A DNA stretch of 64,000 nucleotides. Origin: Crossaster papposus (lineage: Eukaryota; Echinodermata; Asteroidea; Velatida; Solasteridae). The notes below the pieces were generated by a model, which was not told the DNA's origin, ran no database searches, and saw only the letters and a program-made list of their open reading frames with translations. Below, piece by piece: positions 23,101-32,740 of the stretch. Numbering within the stretch: the first letter of the stretch is position 1; every line of letters begins with the position of its first letter. The DNA is taken from positions 439,501-503,500 of the forward strand of contig JBAIAA010000444.1 of the NCBI GenBank assembly GCA_037893245.1, read 5' to 3'. The position numbers and the translations under genes are program-made.

Positions 23101-24170
23101 TCATAGTTGTGAAACTCTATTGGTTCGTCACTAGTCACTGACTTTGGTAGTATCTCTCTTTAAACAAATATTGATTAAAAGGACAGGATCAAGAAACCGA
23201 TCTGTTATAATTTAAGCATTCTTTATCCAGTGATCATTTTCTCATCAGATTCTGGCCCAGCTCCCGAATCTGAACCGTCATCGCATGGAGCATCTTGGCC
23301 TAATGACCGTGGACCAGATTGCCCGCGCCGGCAAGCTCAACCTGGGACTCTCCTTCTTCGTGGACCATCTCCGCTTCTACGCCAAGGTCTACAAGACTGA
23401 CATCTTTGGTGCTGAGCGAGTCAACCGTTGGACTCCGCTGTCTGAGGCCACCAAGAATAACGTTACTTGGACCATCCATCAGGTAAATGGAGGCTCTCCC
23501 TCCCTCCCAAAACACAGACCCCGCTATTGTTGATATGAGCGCTACACCTTTGTGTTTTCGTTATACGAGACTTGTGAGTGTTAGGAATGGTATATTCAAG
23601 GAAGTTTAACAACAATATAATTAAAACGATGGATCCAAAAAGTATCTTGATTAATAACACGATGATCTATGATTGATTGCAGAAATCCAAATTGGTAATT
23701 GCATTGTTTGACATTATACTCTCGGTTAGCTAGACTGACCCTGATTATTCATTCTTTCTTATTTGAAACACTGATCTGACATTTTTATTTCTTTATCTTG
23801 GCAGGATCATCCGACCTACCCTGGAGATGCCAGCCCCTTCGCCAACATGAAGACGGCCATCACCCGTTGCACCAGAGATGACCCTACCACTCCCTACGGC
23901 CCGGAGTACCGCGTGTCCATCCACGAGGCCCTCAAGTCCTACACCGTCAACGCAGCCTGGCAGCTCCACATCGAAGACAAGGTAGGAAGTATCAAGGCGG
24001 GTAAGAAGGCCGACTTCGTGGTGCTGTCTGCAAACCCTTACAACGTGGACCCGTTCGACTTGGAGCAGATACGTGTCGTTGAGACCTTCGTGGACGGGCA
24101 CCGCAACAACCTGGCCAACATCAAGACCATACCTGCGCTCAACGTCAAGGTTCTAGACCGGTCGGATTAA
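17101..24170 (+). CDS. Amidohydrolase, YtcJ / amidohydrolase-3 type, 7 exons, about 626 aa
   Basis: Coding exons are 17101-17143, 17977-18268, 19755-19995, 21389-21668, 22156-22580, 23249-23482 and 23805-24170 (TAA). Their lengths sum to 1881 nt, with consistent phases and GT-AG borders. The protein belongs to the metal-dependent amidohydrolase superfamily, which hydrolyses C-N bonds; the substrate cannot be told from sequence. Visible hallmarks in order are: the N-terminal beta-sandwich start DTIMYGGDIITME, the metal-site motif LMPGFIEPHQHA, GHVAWVNSPAL, GGIVDLDAEGWPTGKL, LIADGS, the histidine motif LAIHCHGE, RHRMEHLG, and the C-terminal TVNAAWQLHIEDKVGSIKAG with KADFVVL. The first exon encodes only 14 residues; the start could instead be an ATG at 17985 or 17991 within exon 2. 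No signal peptide or membrane segment is seen, so it is probably cytosolic. Introns 2 and 3 contain mobile elements. See 21071-21115 for an unresolved exon. Confidence 0.88.
17340..17700. mobile_element. Short family B-like TIR element in amidohydrolase intron 1
   Basis: Left ACGTTTTCCCGGCTATTTAA and right TGAAAATAGCCGGGAAGACT are an inverted pair about 360 bp apart, related to family B ends. It is noncoding. Confidence 0.55.
18277..19189. mobile_element. Family B element starting 8 bp after an exon
   Basis: TATAGGTTTTCCCGCAACAG begins only 8 bases after the end of amidohydrolase exon 2 (donor GTAAAA at 18269). The other end is AATGTGCAGGAAAACCAGTT. A 28-bp unit GCATGGTTGTACCAAATACG TCTGT is tandemly repeated about three times near 18838-18915. 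Confidence 0.65.
19190..19754. other. Amidohydrolase intron 2, remaining part
   Basis: AT-rich intronic sequence; nothing else is recognised before the acceptor at 19753-19754. Confidence 0.5.
20053..20437. mobile_element. MITE family A, copy 2, in amidohydrolase intron 3
   Basis: TTTAAAGGTAGTATACACCA and TGGTGTATACTACCTTTAAA are perfect 20-bp inverted termini. The interior has the palindrome CGCGATCGCCGGACGGCGATCGCG (shown by its halves around 20217-20240). This is the best-preserved copy in the window. Confidence 0.85.
21071..21115 (+). pseudogene. Exon-like block ALLENAGLDANQM, possibly a relic or miscoded amidohydrolase exon
   Basis: The 45-nt block is preceded by TTTGTAG and followed by GTAGGT. 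One frame gives ALLENAGLDANQM, which fits the family segment just after GHVAWVNS (usual pattern NSKALELAGID). In that frame it needs a phase-2 or phase-1 junction that exon 3 (phase 0) does not supply, and its end also mismatches the next exon. The neighbouring exons 19755-19995 and 21389-21668 join in frame without it. It may be a dead ancestral exon, an alternative exon with uncommon splice sites, or the site of an assembly error. Confidence 0.45.
21940..22130. repeat. Fragment of a GTGGCGGATCTACGGGGG repeat with poly-G and poly-C tracts
   Basis: It begins CCAGTGGCGGATCTACGGGG with a G-run of about 25, and ends in a C-run of about 16 followed by AGATTCGCCCCTGAATG. The G-run and C-run are inverted relative to each other. 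This looks like a degenerate inverted-repeat element in an amidohydrolase intron. Confidence 0.45.
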
Positions 24171-24232
24171 CAAACCTAGACACACTGCAACATCCTGGGA
24201 TGTTTTGCTGATAAAGCTGTTCGATAGTACGG

Positions 24233-24238
24233 AATAAA
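24233..24238 (+). terminator. Poly(A) signal AATAAA of the amidohydrolase gene
   Basis: A canonical AATAAA lies 63 nt after the TAA stop; cleavage about 15-25 nt further is expected. Confidence 0.65.
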
Positions 24239-24482
24239 CCATTAAAATAATTCATCGCAGTCAGAATGCCAATTAGTGAAGTTAGGTACGTCTACCAGAC
24301 AAAATCACTCAAATTTTAGACCGAACATATCTGAAAAAAGAACCAATCCAGTGAAAATTTAAAAGAATTAAAACTCGACCTTTTTTATTGAATCACCGAG
24401 TAGGACAATGAGAATATTGGAGTCTCGATGCAAACTAACTATGGTCTGCTTGATCACAACATAGTGCAAATTTAACTGTTTA

Positions 24483-25108
24483 GACGGAAAGAAGATTATT
24501 TTCGTCCCGTGCTAGACATAATAGTTTAATCACGCTACACCTAAAAAGGATTATGTCTATGGTTGAAAGAAATATTTGCATTTTGTTTTGTTGCATGCAT
24601 AAATTTGATTTGTTTTTCATTATTTTTAGTATAGTTTAAAAGTTATAAGTTGTTAGCTGTTCCTTTCTCTATGGCCTAAGCTAAGTTAATCATGTTTGGA
24701 CAGAAAGAAGATCATTTTCGTCCCGTGCTAGACATATAGTTAAATCACGCTACACCCGAAAAGGATTATGTCTATGGTTGAAAGAAATACTTGCATTTTG
24801 TTTTGTTGCATGCAAAAATTTGATTTGTTTTTCATTATTTTTAGTATAGTTTAAAAGTTATAAGTTGTTAGCTGTTCCTTTCTCTATGGCCTAAGCTAAG
24901 TTAATCATGTTTGGACAGAAAGAAGATCATTTTCGTCCCGTGCTAGACATATAGTTAAATCACGCTACACCCGAAAAGGATTATGTCTATGGTTGAAAGA
25001 AATACTTGCATTTTGTTTTGTTGCATGCAAAAATTTGATTTGTTTTTCAGTATTTTTAGTATAGTTTAAAAGTTACAAGTTGTTAGTAGTAGGCCTAAGC
25101 TAAGTTAA
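24483..25108. repeat. Three tandem copies of a 215-216-bp unit
   Basis: Copies start at 24483, 24699 and 24914 with GAC(G/A)GAAAGAAGAT(T/C)ATTTTCG. Copies 2 and 3 differ at very few bases, while copy 1 is more diverged. The third copy is truncated near 25108. The array lies just beyond the amidohydrolase poly(A) signal. Confidence 0.85.
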
Positions 25109-25194
25109 CCTATTGGCATGACAATTGAAACGCGGAAAATATTGGGAATGCTTTGGTTGGGTAACGTAATGAAAAAGTGTAAAACACATTTGAC

Positions 25195-25495
25195 TTAAAG
25201 GTGTATGATACACCATTTGCCAATATCAAAAAATGTTACCACCGAATTATTAAGAAATATCTTACTTTCTAAAACGTAAAAAATTATTCTAGGCATCCAG
25301 CAAAATGATTGCGCTGGATATCATGTATTTGTTCTGAAAAATTGAAATAAACGAAATAAACAAGAACTACAAGAACAACTGCGCATCCATGATTGTAAAA
25401 CTTCGGACAGGTCAGTTAAACGATATTTACTATAAAATACAACCCCCCAAAGCCATTACTGATAATTCAAGCAATTACCAATGGTGTATATTTAA
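25195..25495. mobile_element. MITE family A, copy 3
   Basis: TTAAAGGTGTATGATACACCATT-like left end and ACCAATGGTGTATATTTAA right end, with the interior ACCACCGAATTATTAAGAAA and AGGCATCCAGCAAAATGATT. The GC-rich central palindrome seen in copies 1 and 2 is deleted. Confidence 0.7.
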
Positions 25496-25984
25496 CATGA
25501 AGATAATTTGAAATAATAAAAGTACTGTTGGATTTTGTTATTCTGCATGTTTTTACTTGACAAAAAGAACATGCTGGCAATAGGTATGTAGGCCCTATAG
25601 CACATTTTCCAGCAACGCTAAAAATGATCTCAATTTCCACGTTAACTGTTTGAGAAACAAACTGTGAGTTATATTGTGGAGGATAATCACTGATCTGTAT
25701 TTTAAACCCACAGATACACACCAGTACATCTAGCTGTCACCCTACGCATTGTAAGACTGGTGTAGCATTTAGTCAGGCCCTCAGACTCAAAAGGATTTGT
25801 TCTAACAACTCTGATTTTGTCCGCCTTTCCCAGGTTCTGAATAATAATTTGGTTGCCAGGGCTCACATCTCCCGCTAAGTTCATCGTGCCATTACCAGAG
25901 TCAAAGCTGCACCCAGATATTTGGCTCTCAAGGTGGATGCCAACCCCCCCCCCCCCCTCCCCCCCCCCCCAAAAAAAAAAAACC

Positions 25985-26194
25985 AAACAAACAAACCCAC
26001 GTTTTTATACGCTCACCAAGAAACTGGACACCCCCGTCAATCACCACTTCAACCAGCCTAACCATTGCATTTCTGATATGATTCTACAGGGCATAGAATC
26101 ACTTGGCCATCGGAAAGAATCAGTTGACTCAGCTGAAAGAATCGTCTTCGGACTATTCAACCACAAGGGCTCAACATCCATAGGAAATGATTAA
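25985..26194 (+). pseudogene. C-terminal fragment of a retroelement protein, Penelope/GIY-YIG-like
   Basis: The plus-strand frame ending at the TGA... (stop at 26192-26194) includes TPVNHHFNQPNHCISDM and then an acidic/basic stretch ending near GLFNHKGSTSIGND. The pattern TPVGEHFNLPGHS-SDM followed by an E-RF-I-KL-TL--GLN tail is one I associate with GIY-YIG-type C-termini of Penelope-like elements and related invertebrate retroelement proteins. Here the final KLxT...GLN part is altered. No start or upstream reverse transcriptase is present. The identification is tentative. Confidence 0.4.
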
Positions 26195-26199
26195 CTTCT

Positions 26200-27640
26200 A
26201 TTTTGTTTTCATATTGTCATCTGTTTCAGATTTATCCCCTGCCATGATTTTGTTTGTTTTTGTTTGTTCTCACTCCTCTGGTTTCTCCCGTCCATTCTCC
26301 TTTTACACCCCCTTTTTGTAATACGATTGCCTACTCCTTTTCCTCGCAACACCCCCCCCCCCCCCCCCCTCCCAATTACTTCCAGTCATACTTTGTTAAT
26401 TCTTCCCTTTGATCTTTACCCATGTACCCCCTTCCTTGTGGTTTTACCCCTTCCGTTTTTGTTCACCTCCCAAATTCAGACCCGTTTACCCCTTTGGTCT
26501 GTCTTTGATCCTACCATAGAGAAAAGAACTGTTCCTTTCTCTATGATCCTGACAACTCCTACCACACCTCATTTTTATTCTTTTAGCCTAATTCTTCTTT
26601 TGTTGATTGTTCCACTCGACTCTGTTATTTCTCTTTTGTGTTTTTTCTCCCAACCATGTTATGCATCATACTAGTACGTCCCCCTTTATAATTATGTTTG
26701 TTTCATCATGAAGGAAGGTTTCATGTACAAGGCCATTAATGTCTCTAAAGAAGATCTTGTTAAGATCGAAATATTAGGCCCTCTTAACTTATTTAAGTTA
26801 TAATGTGGTGTTGTTTGTCATTTATCAAAGTTAGACTTTTTCTGTCGTTCTAATTATACGTCAAATTTAATTGTAATCGTAATTGAAACAAAAGGTGGTT
26901 TTGAATAAAGAATTTGCGAATAAAGTTTCGAGTTTGAACTTTATGAAATCTCTTTTCTTGCTATATTATTATAAACTTGAAATACTTAACTAACTTACTG
27001 CTATAAGGTGTGATGTAGTGACCCTTCCCTTGGCTGTTAATTTATTTACATTTAAAAGACCCTGTTATAAAGCCGAAACACCTGTTAATTCCTATTACGT
27101 AATATTGAATCACATACTTAACTCAATGGATTATTGTAGATTACTGTTATGTAATATTGAATAACATGTTATTTACCCAACTGTATAAAGCCTAGTGGTC
27201 ACACGCGCTCGGTGTCTTCGTTCCAAGCGTCTGTGCCCGTCATGGCCGTTACTTCGTTCACTGGACCACTGTTCGACCGGTAAACCTTGGTCCTTATTTA
27301 CAAACTGTATTACATGGGGTTTCGGCAGTTTCTGTAATTGTTCAGTAGTAATAAATTATAGAGCACGGAAGTTGCTGTGTTTGACTCCTATCATTCCGAT
27401 GCTCTTGTCAGTACAAGATCCCGATGGATAGGTAATCCATCACAAAGGTATACAATAATTAAAATAATACAAAAGTACACACGTGTGAAGCTTTTGTATA
27501 GACGTTCTAACACTAAACACTATTTTATTCGAAAAAGTAAACCATTGTCTGTGTAAACATAGGCACAACCGTTTATCAATTTATCATCTGTTTTAAAAAT
27601 GCGTACCAAGGTGTGTAGAATTTGCCAGAATTTAATGTAT
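26200..27640. other. Pyrimidine-rich then AT-rich gene-free stretch
   Basis: Bases 26240-26660 are C/T-rich on the plus strand, including a C-run at 26351-26369, and are probably the 3' region of the retroelement fragment just upstream. The open frame there is low-complexity. Bases 26700-27640 show no feature. Confidence 0.4.
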
Positions 27641-27675
27641 GAAACAAAATAATACAACATGAACAAAGTTGTTAT

Positions 27676-27692
27676 TGCCGAAACCCGGGATT

Positions 27693-27742
<50 letters not shown>

Positions 27743-27748
27743 TTCGGC
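27676..27748 (-). tRNA. tRNA-Phe (anticodon GAA)
   Basis: Read on the minus strand, it is 73 nt with a perfect 7-bp acceptor stem (GCCGAAA / TTTCGGC), D arm TAGCTCAGTTGGGAGAGC (box A), anticodon stem TCAGA/TCTGA with loop CTGAAGA giving anticodon GAA, T arm GGTTCAATCC (box B), and discriminator A. No intron. This is a standard cytosolic eukaryotic tRNA-Phe gene. Confidence 0.95.
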
Positions 27749-27845
27749 TCGTGTATTGCTTGATAAACGACGATACCAAGATGTGTAGAATTCGCTAGAA
27801 TCTATTGTCCGAAACACAATACTACAACATGAACAAAGCTGTTAT

Positions 27846-27898
27846 TGCCGAAACCTTCAGATCTTCAGTTCTACGCTCTCCCAACTGAGCTATTTCGG
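27846..27898 (-). pseudogene. tRNA-Phe pseudogene lacking the T arm
   Basis: This is a tandem copy of the tRNA-Phe gene and its flanks (shared GAACAAAG(C/T)TGTTATTGCCG). The T-arm segment is deleted between the acceptor 3' strand and the anticodon arm, and the acceptor base pairs are altered (CGGAT for CGGCT). Without box B and a T loop it cannot make a normal tRNA. Confidence 0.85.
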
Positions 27899-27916
27899 AT
27901 CGTGTATTGCTTTATA

Positions 27917-29615
27917 CAGGGTGTATAAAAAAAAGGAAACCCAACTTAAAATAGTCACTGTGGCAAAACTATACATTTTACAGCAGAAACCATGATATCA
28001 ACTAAAAGTAGACAACAAATGCTTTCCGCTGATACCTCACACATAAATTTACGATTACGCATCACTGAGCACCAGCGTTTTGAAATTTAGGTCAATTTTT
28101 GGAGGTGGCTCACTTTCCAAGTCAATGAAATCAACGTGGCTCCTTTCATAATTCATTCGGGTGTAACTGGAAATGTCTTTGTTGATTATGCAACCACTTG
28201 TGGATAAGCCTAAGAGCTCTGACAGGCCTTCAGACAGTGTGTGTACCTGAGATCACATTGGTTCAGCTTACACCAGGACAGAAAATCTTTGTGGTGAAGA
28301 TTTACCACGAAACCAGAGTTTTCAGGCCACTCAGAATGCGTTCGCAGAAACTTTCCCTGATCGAGAACCACCCACAAAGAAAACCATCTGGTCAAACGTA
28401 AAAAAGTATCAAGACCACGGAACGAGCCTTAACCGTAACAGGGAGCACTTAGGGAGGCGGAGGACCGCAAGAACTGAAGAAAAAATTGCAGCCGTACGAC
28501 AGCAATTGGCCGAACATCTCGCGCAAACAAGTGCCAGACGGAATGGAGTTGGACTGGCCCCTGCGACCTTTAATCGAATTACCCGCCTCGACCTTCATCA
28601 TCATCCCTACCACATCCACATTCGTCATGAGCTTCTACCAGCGGACCTTGAGCGAAGACGAGCTTTTTGCGAATGGTTTCTTGAACGGTGTGCCAGGAAC
28701 CCCAGATTTCTTCGCTACTTCGTGATAGGAGATGAAGCAGGATTTGCGATGAATGGTGAATGCCCCTGCAAGACAGCCACCTGCTTTCAACTTTGAAACA
28801 AGGATGAGCAGAGAAAAACGGACGGTCTGACTCGGACTGTGTGGAAATGGCAGGATCATTGGTCCATTTTTCTTTCAGCGGAACGTCAATGGCCAGGCCT
28901 ACCTCCGAATGATTGACGAAGAGGTTGTACCCCAGATAAAACTCCACTTTGACAGACAAAATGAAAATGGAATGTTCCGTTACGTGTGGTGGGCTCAAGA
29001 TGGTGCCCCAGCTCATCGCCTCATTGCAGTTCGCGAACGCCTCAGAGAGCTCTTCAATGAGCGCGTTATTGCACTCTATCACCCAGTGGAATGGCGCCCC
29101 AGGTCTCCCGACCTGACGCCTTGTGACTTTTTTCTGTGGGGGTATTTGAAGGATAAAGTGTTTGTAACTCCTCCACGCAACCTGCAGGACTTGCAACAGA
29201 GAATTGAGCACGAGGTTGAAGTTTTGCGCCAGAACCCAGTACCATCCGACGAGCCGTGAACGACATGAGACGTCGATGCCAACTGTGTCTTGAGAGGGGA
29301 GGGGGCATGTGGAGGGCATTGGACAGTGAAAAAAAAGTGAAATGTGTTTGGAAATTTCTTGAATAAAATTTCAGAGAAAAAAAACACGAGTCAGTGTTAA
29401 TTTTGTTGCATATCAGAGTGAGCCACCTCAAAATATTTACCCAAATTCCAACACACTGCTGCTCAGCGATGCGTAACCGAAAATTCATGAATGAAGTATC
29501 GTCGGAAAGCATTTGTCGTCTACTTTTAAATGATACCATGGTTTCTGCTGTAAAATGTATAGTTTTGCCACAGTGACTATTTTAAGTTGGGTTTCCTTTT
29601 TTTTGATACACCCTG
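27917..29615 (+). mobile_element. Tc/mariner-type transposon with about 200-bp terminal inverted repeats
   Basis: The element begins CAGGGTGTATAAAAAAAAGG and ends CCTTTTTTTTGATACACCCTG, flanked by TA on both sides. Complementarity continues inward about 200 bp with mismatches (TTTTACAGCAGAAACCATG versus CATGGTTTCTGCTGTAAAA, then GGAGGTGGCTCAC versus GTGAGCCACCTC). It carries a broken transposase gene (28225-29259). The TA target and the DDE catalytic blocks place it in the IS630-Tc1-mariner superfamily. Confidence 0.88.
28225..29259 (+). pseudogene. Tc/mariner transposase, frameshifted
   Basis: The gene is spread over three frames. The first part has a helix-turn-helix region with LTPGQKIFVVKIY, KKYQDHGTSLNRN and a GRRRT-like linker. 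A second frame from 28506 to 28796 holds RRAFCEWFLE and the first catalytic Asp in VIGDEAGF. A third frame to TGA at 29257-29259 holds the second Asp in WAQDGAPAH and the third in RSPDLTPCDFFLWGYLKD; I count 36 residues between these two. At least two frameshifts separate the parts, so the copy cannot encode an active enzyme as read here. Confidence 0.85.
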
Positions 29616-29619
29616 TATA

Positions 29620-31388
29620 TCGTGCCTCGCATGATGCATAGGTAACAGGCATAGGGAAAGGGTGCCTCGCACGGTACATAGGTAACAGGCCTAGGGGGAG
29701 GGTGCCTCGCACGGTACATATGTAACAGGCCTAGGTGAAGGGTACCTCGCATGATGCATATGTAACAGGCCTAGGGGGAGGGTGCCTCGCACGGTAAATA
29801 GGTAACAGGCATAGGGAAAGGGTGCCTTGCATGATGCATAGGTAACAGGCCTAGGGGAAGGGTGCCTCGCACGGTACATAGGTAACAGGCCTAGGGGAAG
29901 GGTGCCTCGCACGGTACATAGGTAACAGGCATAGGGGAAGGGTGCCTCGCACGGTACATAGGTAACAGGCATAGGGAAAGGGTGCCTCGCACGGTACATA
30001 GGTAACAGGCCTAGGGGGAGGGTGCCTCGCACGGTACATATGTAACAGGCCTAGGTGAAGGGTACCTCGCATGATGCATATGTAACAGGCCTAGGGGAGG
30101 GTGCCTCGCACGGTAAATAGGTAACAGGCATAGGGAAAGGGTGCCTTGCATGATGCATAGGTAACAGGCCTAGGGGAAGGGTGCCTCGCACGGTACATAG
30201 GTAACAGGCCTAGGGGAAGGGTGCCTCGCACGGTACATAGGTAACAGGCATAGGGGAAGGGTGCCTCGCACGGTACATAGGTAACAGGCCTAGGGGAAGG
30301 GTACCTCGCATGATGTATAGGTAACAGGCATAGAGGAAGGGTGCTTCGCACGGTACATAGGTAACAGGCCTAGGAGAAGGGTACCTCGCATGATGCATAG
30401 GTAACAGGCCTAGGGGAAGAGTGCCTCGCATGATGCATAGGTAACAGGCCTAGGGGAAGGGTGCTTCGCACGGTACATAGGTAACAGGCCTAGGGGAAGG
30501 GTGCCTCGCACGGTACATAGATAACAGGCCTAGGGGAAGGGTACGGTACCTCGCATGATGGATAGGTAACATGCCTAGGGGAAGAGTGCCTCGCACGGTA
30601 CATAGGTAACAGGCCTAGGGGAAGGGTGCCTCGCACGGTACATAGGTAACAGGCCTAGGGGAAGGGTACCTCGCATGATGTGTAGGTAACAGGCATAGGG
30701 GAAGGGTGCTTCGCACGGTACATAGGTAACAGGCCTAGGGGAAGGGTGCCTCGCACGGTACATAGGCCTAGGTAACAGGCCTAGGGGAAGGGTGCCTCGC
30801 ACGGTACATAGATAACAGGCCTAGGGGAAGGGTACCTCGCATGATGTATAGGGGAAGGGTGCTTCGCACGGTACATAGGTAACAGGCCTAGGGGAAGGGT
30901 GCCTCGTACGGTACATAGGTAACAGGCCTAGGGGAAGGGTGCCTCGCACGGTACATAGATAACAGGCCTAGGGGAAGGGTGCCTCGCACGGTACATAGGT
31001 AACAGGCCTAGGGGAAGGGTGCCTCACACGGTACATAGGTAACAGGCTTAGGGGAAGGGTGCCTCGCATGATGGATAGGTAACAGGCCTAGGGGAAGAGT
31101 GCCTCGCACGGTACATAGGTAACAGGCCTAGGGGAAGGGTGCCTCGTACGGTACATAGGTAACAGGCGTAGGGGAAGGGTGCCTCGCACGAGGTAACAGG
31201 CATAGGGGAAGGGTGCCTCGCACGGTACATAGGTAACAGGCATAGGGAAAAGTGCCTCGCACGGTACATAGGTAACAGGCCTAGGGGAAGGGTGCCTCGT
31301 ATGGTACATAGGTAACAGGCATAGGGAAAAGTGCCTCGCACGGTACATAGGTAACAGGCATAGGAAGGGTGCCTCGCACGGTACATAG
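29620..31388. repeat. 40-bp minisatellite, about 44 copies
   Basis: The unit is GGGTGCCTCGCACGGTACAT followed by AGGTAACAGGCCTAGGGGAA, with variants (ATGATGCATA for ACGGTACATA, CATAGG for CCTAGG). Variant units recur in register, for example 29720-29900 and 30040-30220 are nearly the same run, which shows block duplication of several units. It begins 4 bp after the transposon right end. The minus-strand frames are repeat artefacts. Confidence 0.92.
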
Positions 31389-31389
31389 G

Positions 31390-32400
31390 ACATACTTTAA
31401 ATAAATGTAAAGCGCTTTTACAGTAAGATTTATTAATTATATATCGTCAAAACATTGAAGAGGATCACATAAACATTATATTCAGGTTATGAGCAATATG
31501 TGTTTAGACTTATACAATAATTTATACATAATTAATAATAAAAATTAAATGCGCTATATTTGAAGCAGGTTTTCATATTAATTGAACAGTAAACATCAGG
31601 AAGTTAAAGACAATTGACACTAAACTTACATAATTATATTCACTGATAATTTTATTGTTGATATGCATTGCTGTATCCCTTAAGTCATTCCGTATACAGG
31701 TATCCCGTGCCCTTTCAAGCATGTCTGTTTAGTATATGTTTAGCTTTTTTCTGTTGCATTTCACCTCTTGCCAATAACTTTCTCATAATTGATAATTTTA
31801 TTCCAAGTTTGTCAGCCCCACACCCCCCGACGGGTTTGTATAATTATCAATAGATTAAGTTACATGTATTTAATTTGGCCCAGTATAATAATTTTTCTGT
31901 CGTATTCCTCTATTTCTATCTTTGTATTTTTTGCCTACCACTACCCAATTTTTTGTCTGTTATTCCCCTGCCCAACCCACCACGTACATCCTCCTACCCC
32001 CTGACCCCAAACCCCTCCCCACCTTCAACCTATCAACCCCCAAACCATCCTCATCCCCTGTTTTGTCCTACTCTTTGTGTTGTTTTACAAAGTAATTTAA
32101 TACAGTTTGTATATTTTATATCTATATACTTGTTTTATATATAAAGATATATTGTTTGTATGTTTATCCCATTCCTGTAATTGGCGGGTCCTCCGCTGTT
32201 GGAAGTGGTTAATAAATAAATAAATAAATAAATAAATGATGTCACTATTTTCACTGATTTTATTCCCTTTTATTGATTTACTCGTTCATTAATTTATGCA
32301 ATTTTGTTTCCAATGTATTCGACTTTCCCCCTTCATTGATGAAAATTCCGCCCGCATTTTACATCGATGTATAATTCACATACTTTGTGAGCATCCTAAG
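31390..32400. other. Gene-free AT-rich stretch with a probable retroelement 3' tail
   Basis: Bases 32175-32237 contain TTGGCGGGTCCTCCGCTGTT and a (TAAA)n run, resembling the 3' end of a non-LTR element. Upstream, 31700-32100 is T/C-rich. No gene is seen. Confidence 0.35.
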
Positions 32401-32401
32401 C

Positions 32402-32437
32402 TTTTACGCGCTTTCTACGAGTAGAAAGCGCGTAAAA
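32402..32437. promoter_or_regulatory. Perfect 16-bp inverted repeat upstream of seipin
   Basis: TTTTACGCGCTTTCTA and TAGAAAGCGCGTAAAA flank a 4-base loop (CGAG). It lies 304 bp upstream of the seipin ATG, at the edge of a more GC/CpG-rich region (32430-32640) likely to contain the promoter. Its function is unknown; it could be a dimeric factor site or a small element relic. Confidence 0.5.
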
Positions 32438-32740
32438 TTTAAAGCGCTGCGTGGCTCAGACGGATGCATGAGATCGAGAGGAGACGAAGGCACGTTTACC
32501 TACGTGCCGTAAGCGGCGCCCTTCCCCATTGCCCAATTTGATGACGTCATCGTGTTCCACAGCCACAGTACAGCAGTCTAGTTATCGTCTTCCCCGCCAT
32601 CCAGCACGTACTGAACCGGTTTGACTGAGAAAAGCAGGTTGTTTTGCGTAATTAATTGCAATGAATACACTCACTCTTTCACAGTCACTGTTATTAATTC
32701 TTGATGAAACGTTAAGACGAGGTTAAGAAGCAAGAGCAGC

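Noticed and set aside
25702..25986. Minus-strand open frame with SGCSFDSGNGTMNLAGDV and CYTSLTMRRVTARC
   Set aside because: It looks more gene-like than its surroundings and ends in a stop, but I recognise no family, and it begins in a C/G homopolymer run. A lone last exon cannot be supported.
26264..26674. 136-codon Pro/Leu-rich frame
   Set aside because: It is the translation of a C/T-rich low-complexity tract including a C-run; no family resemblance.
28579..29319. 246-codon minus-strand frame across the transposon
   Set aside because: It is antisense to the clear transposase motifs on the plus strand.
29690..31393. Minus-strand proline-rich repeat frames (YRARHPSPRPVTYVPCEAP type)
   Set aside because: They are the translation of the 40-bp minisatellite. 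40 is not a multiple of three, so frames rotate through three peptides; this is not a coding pattern.
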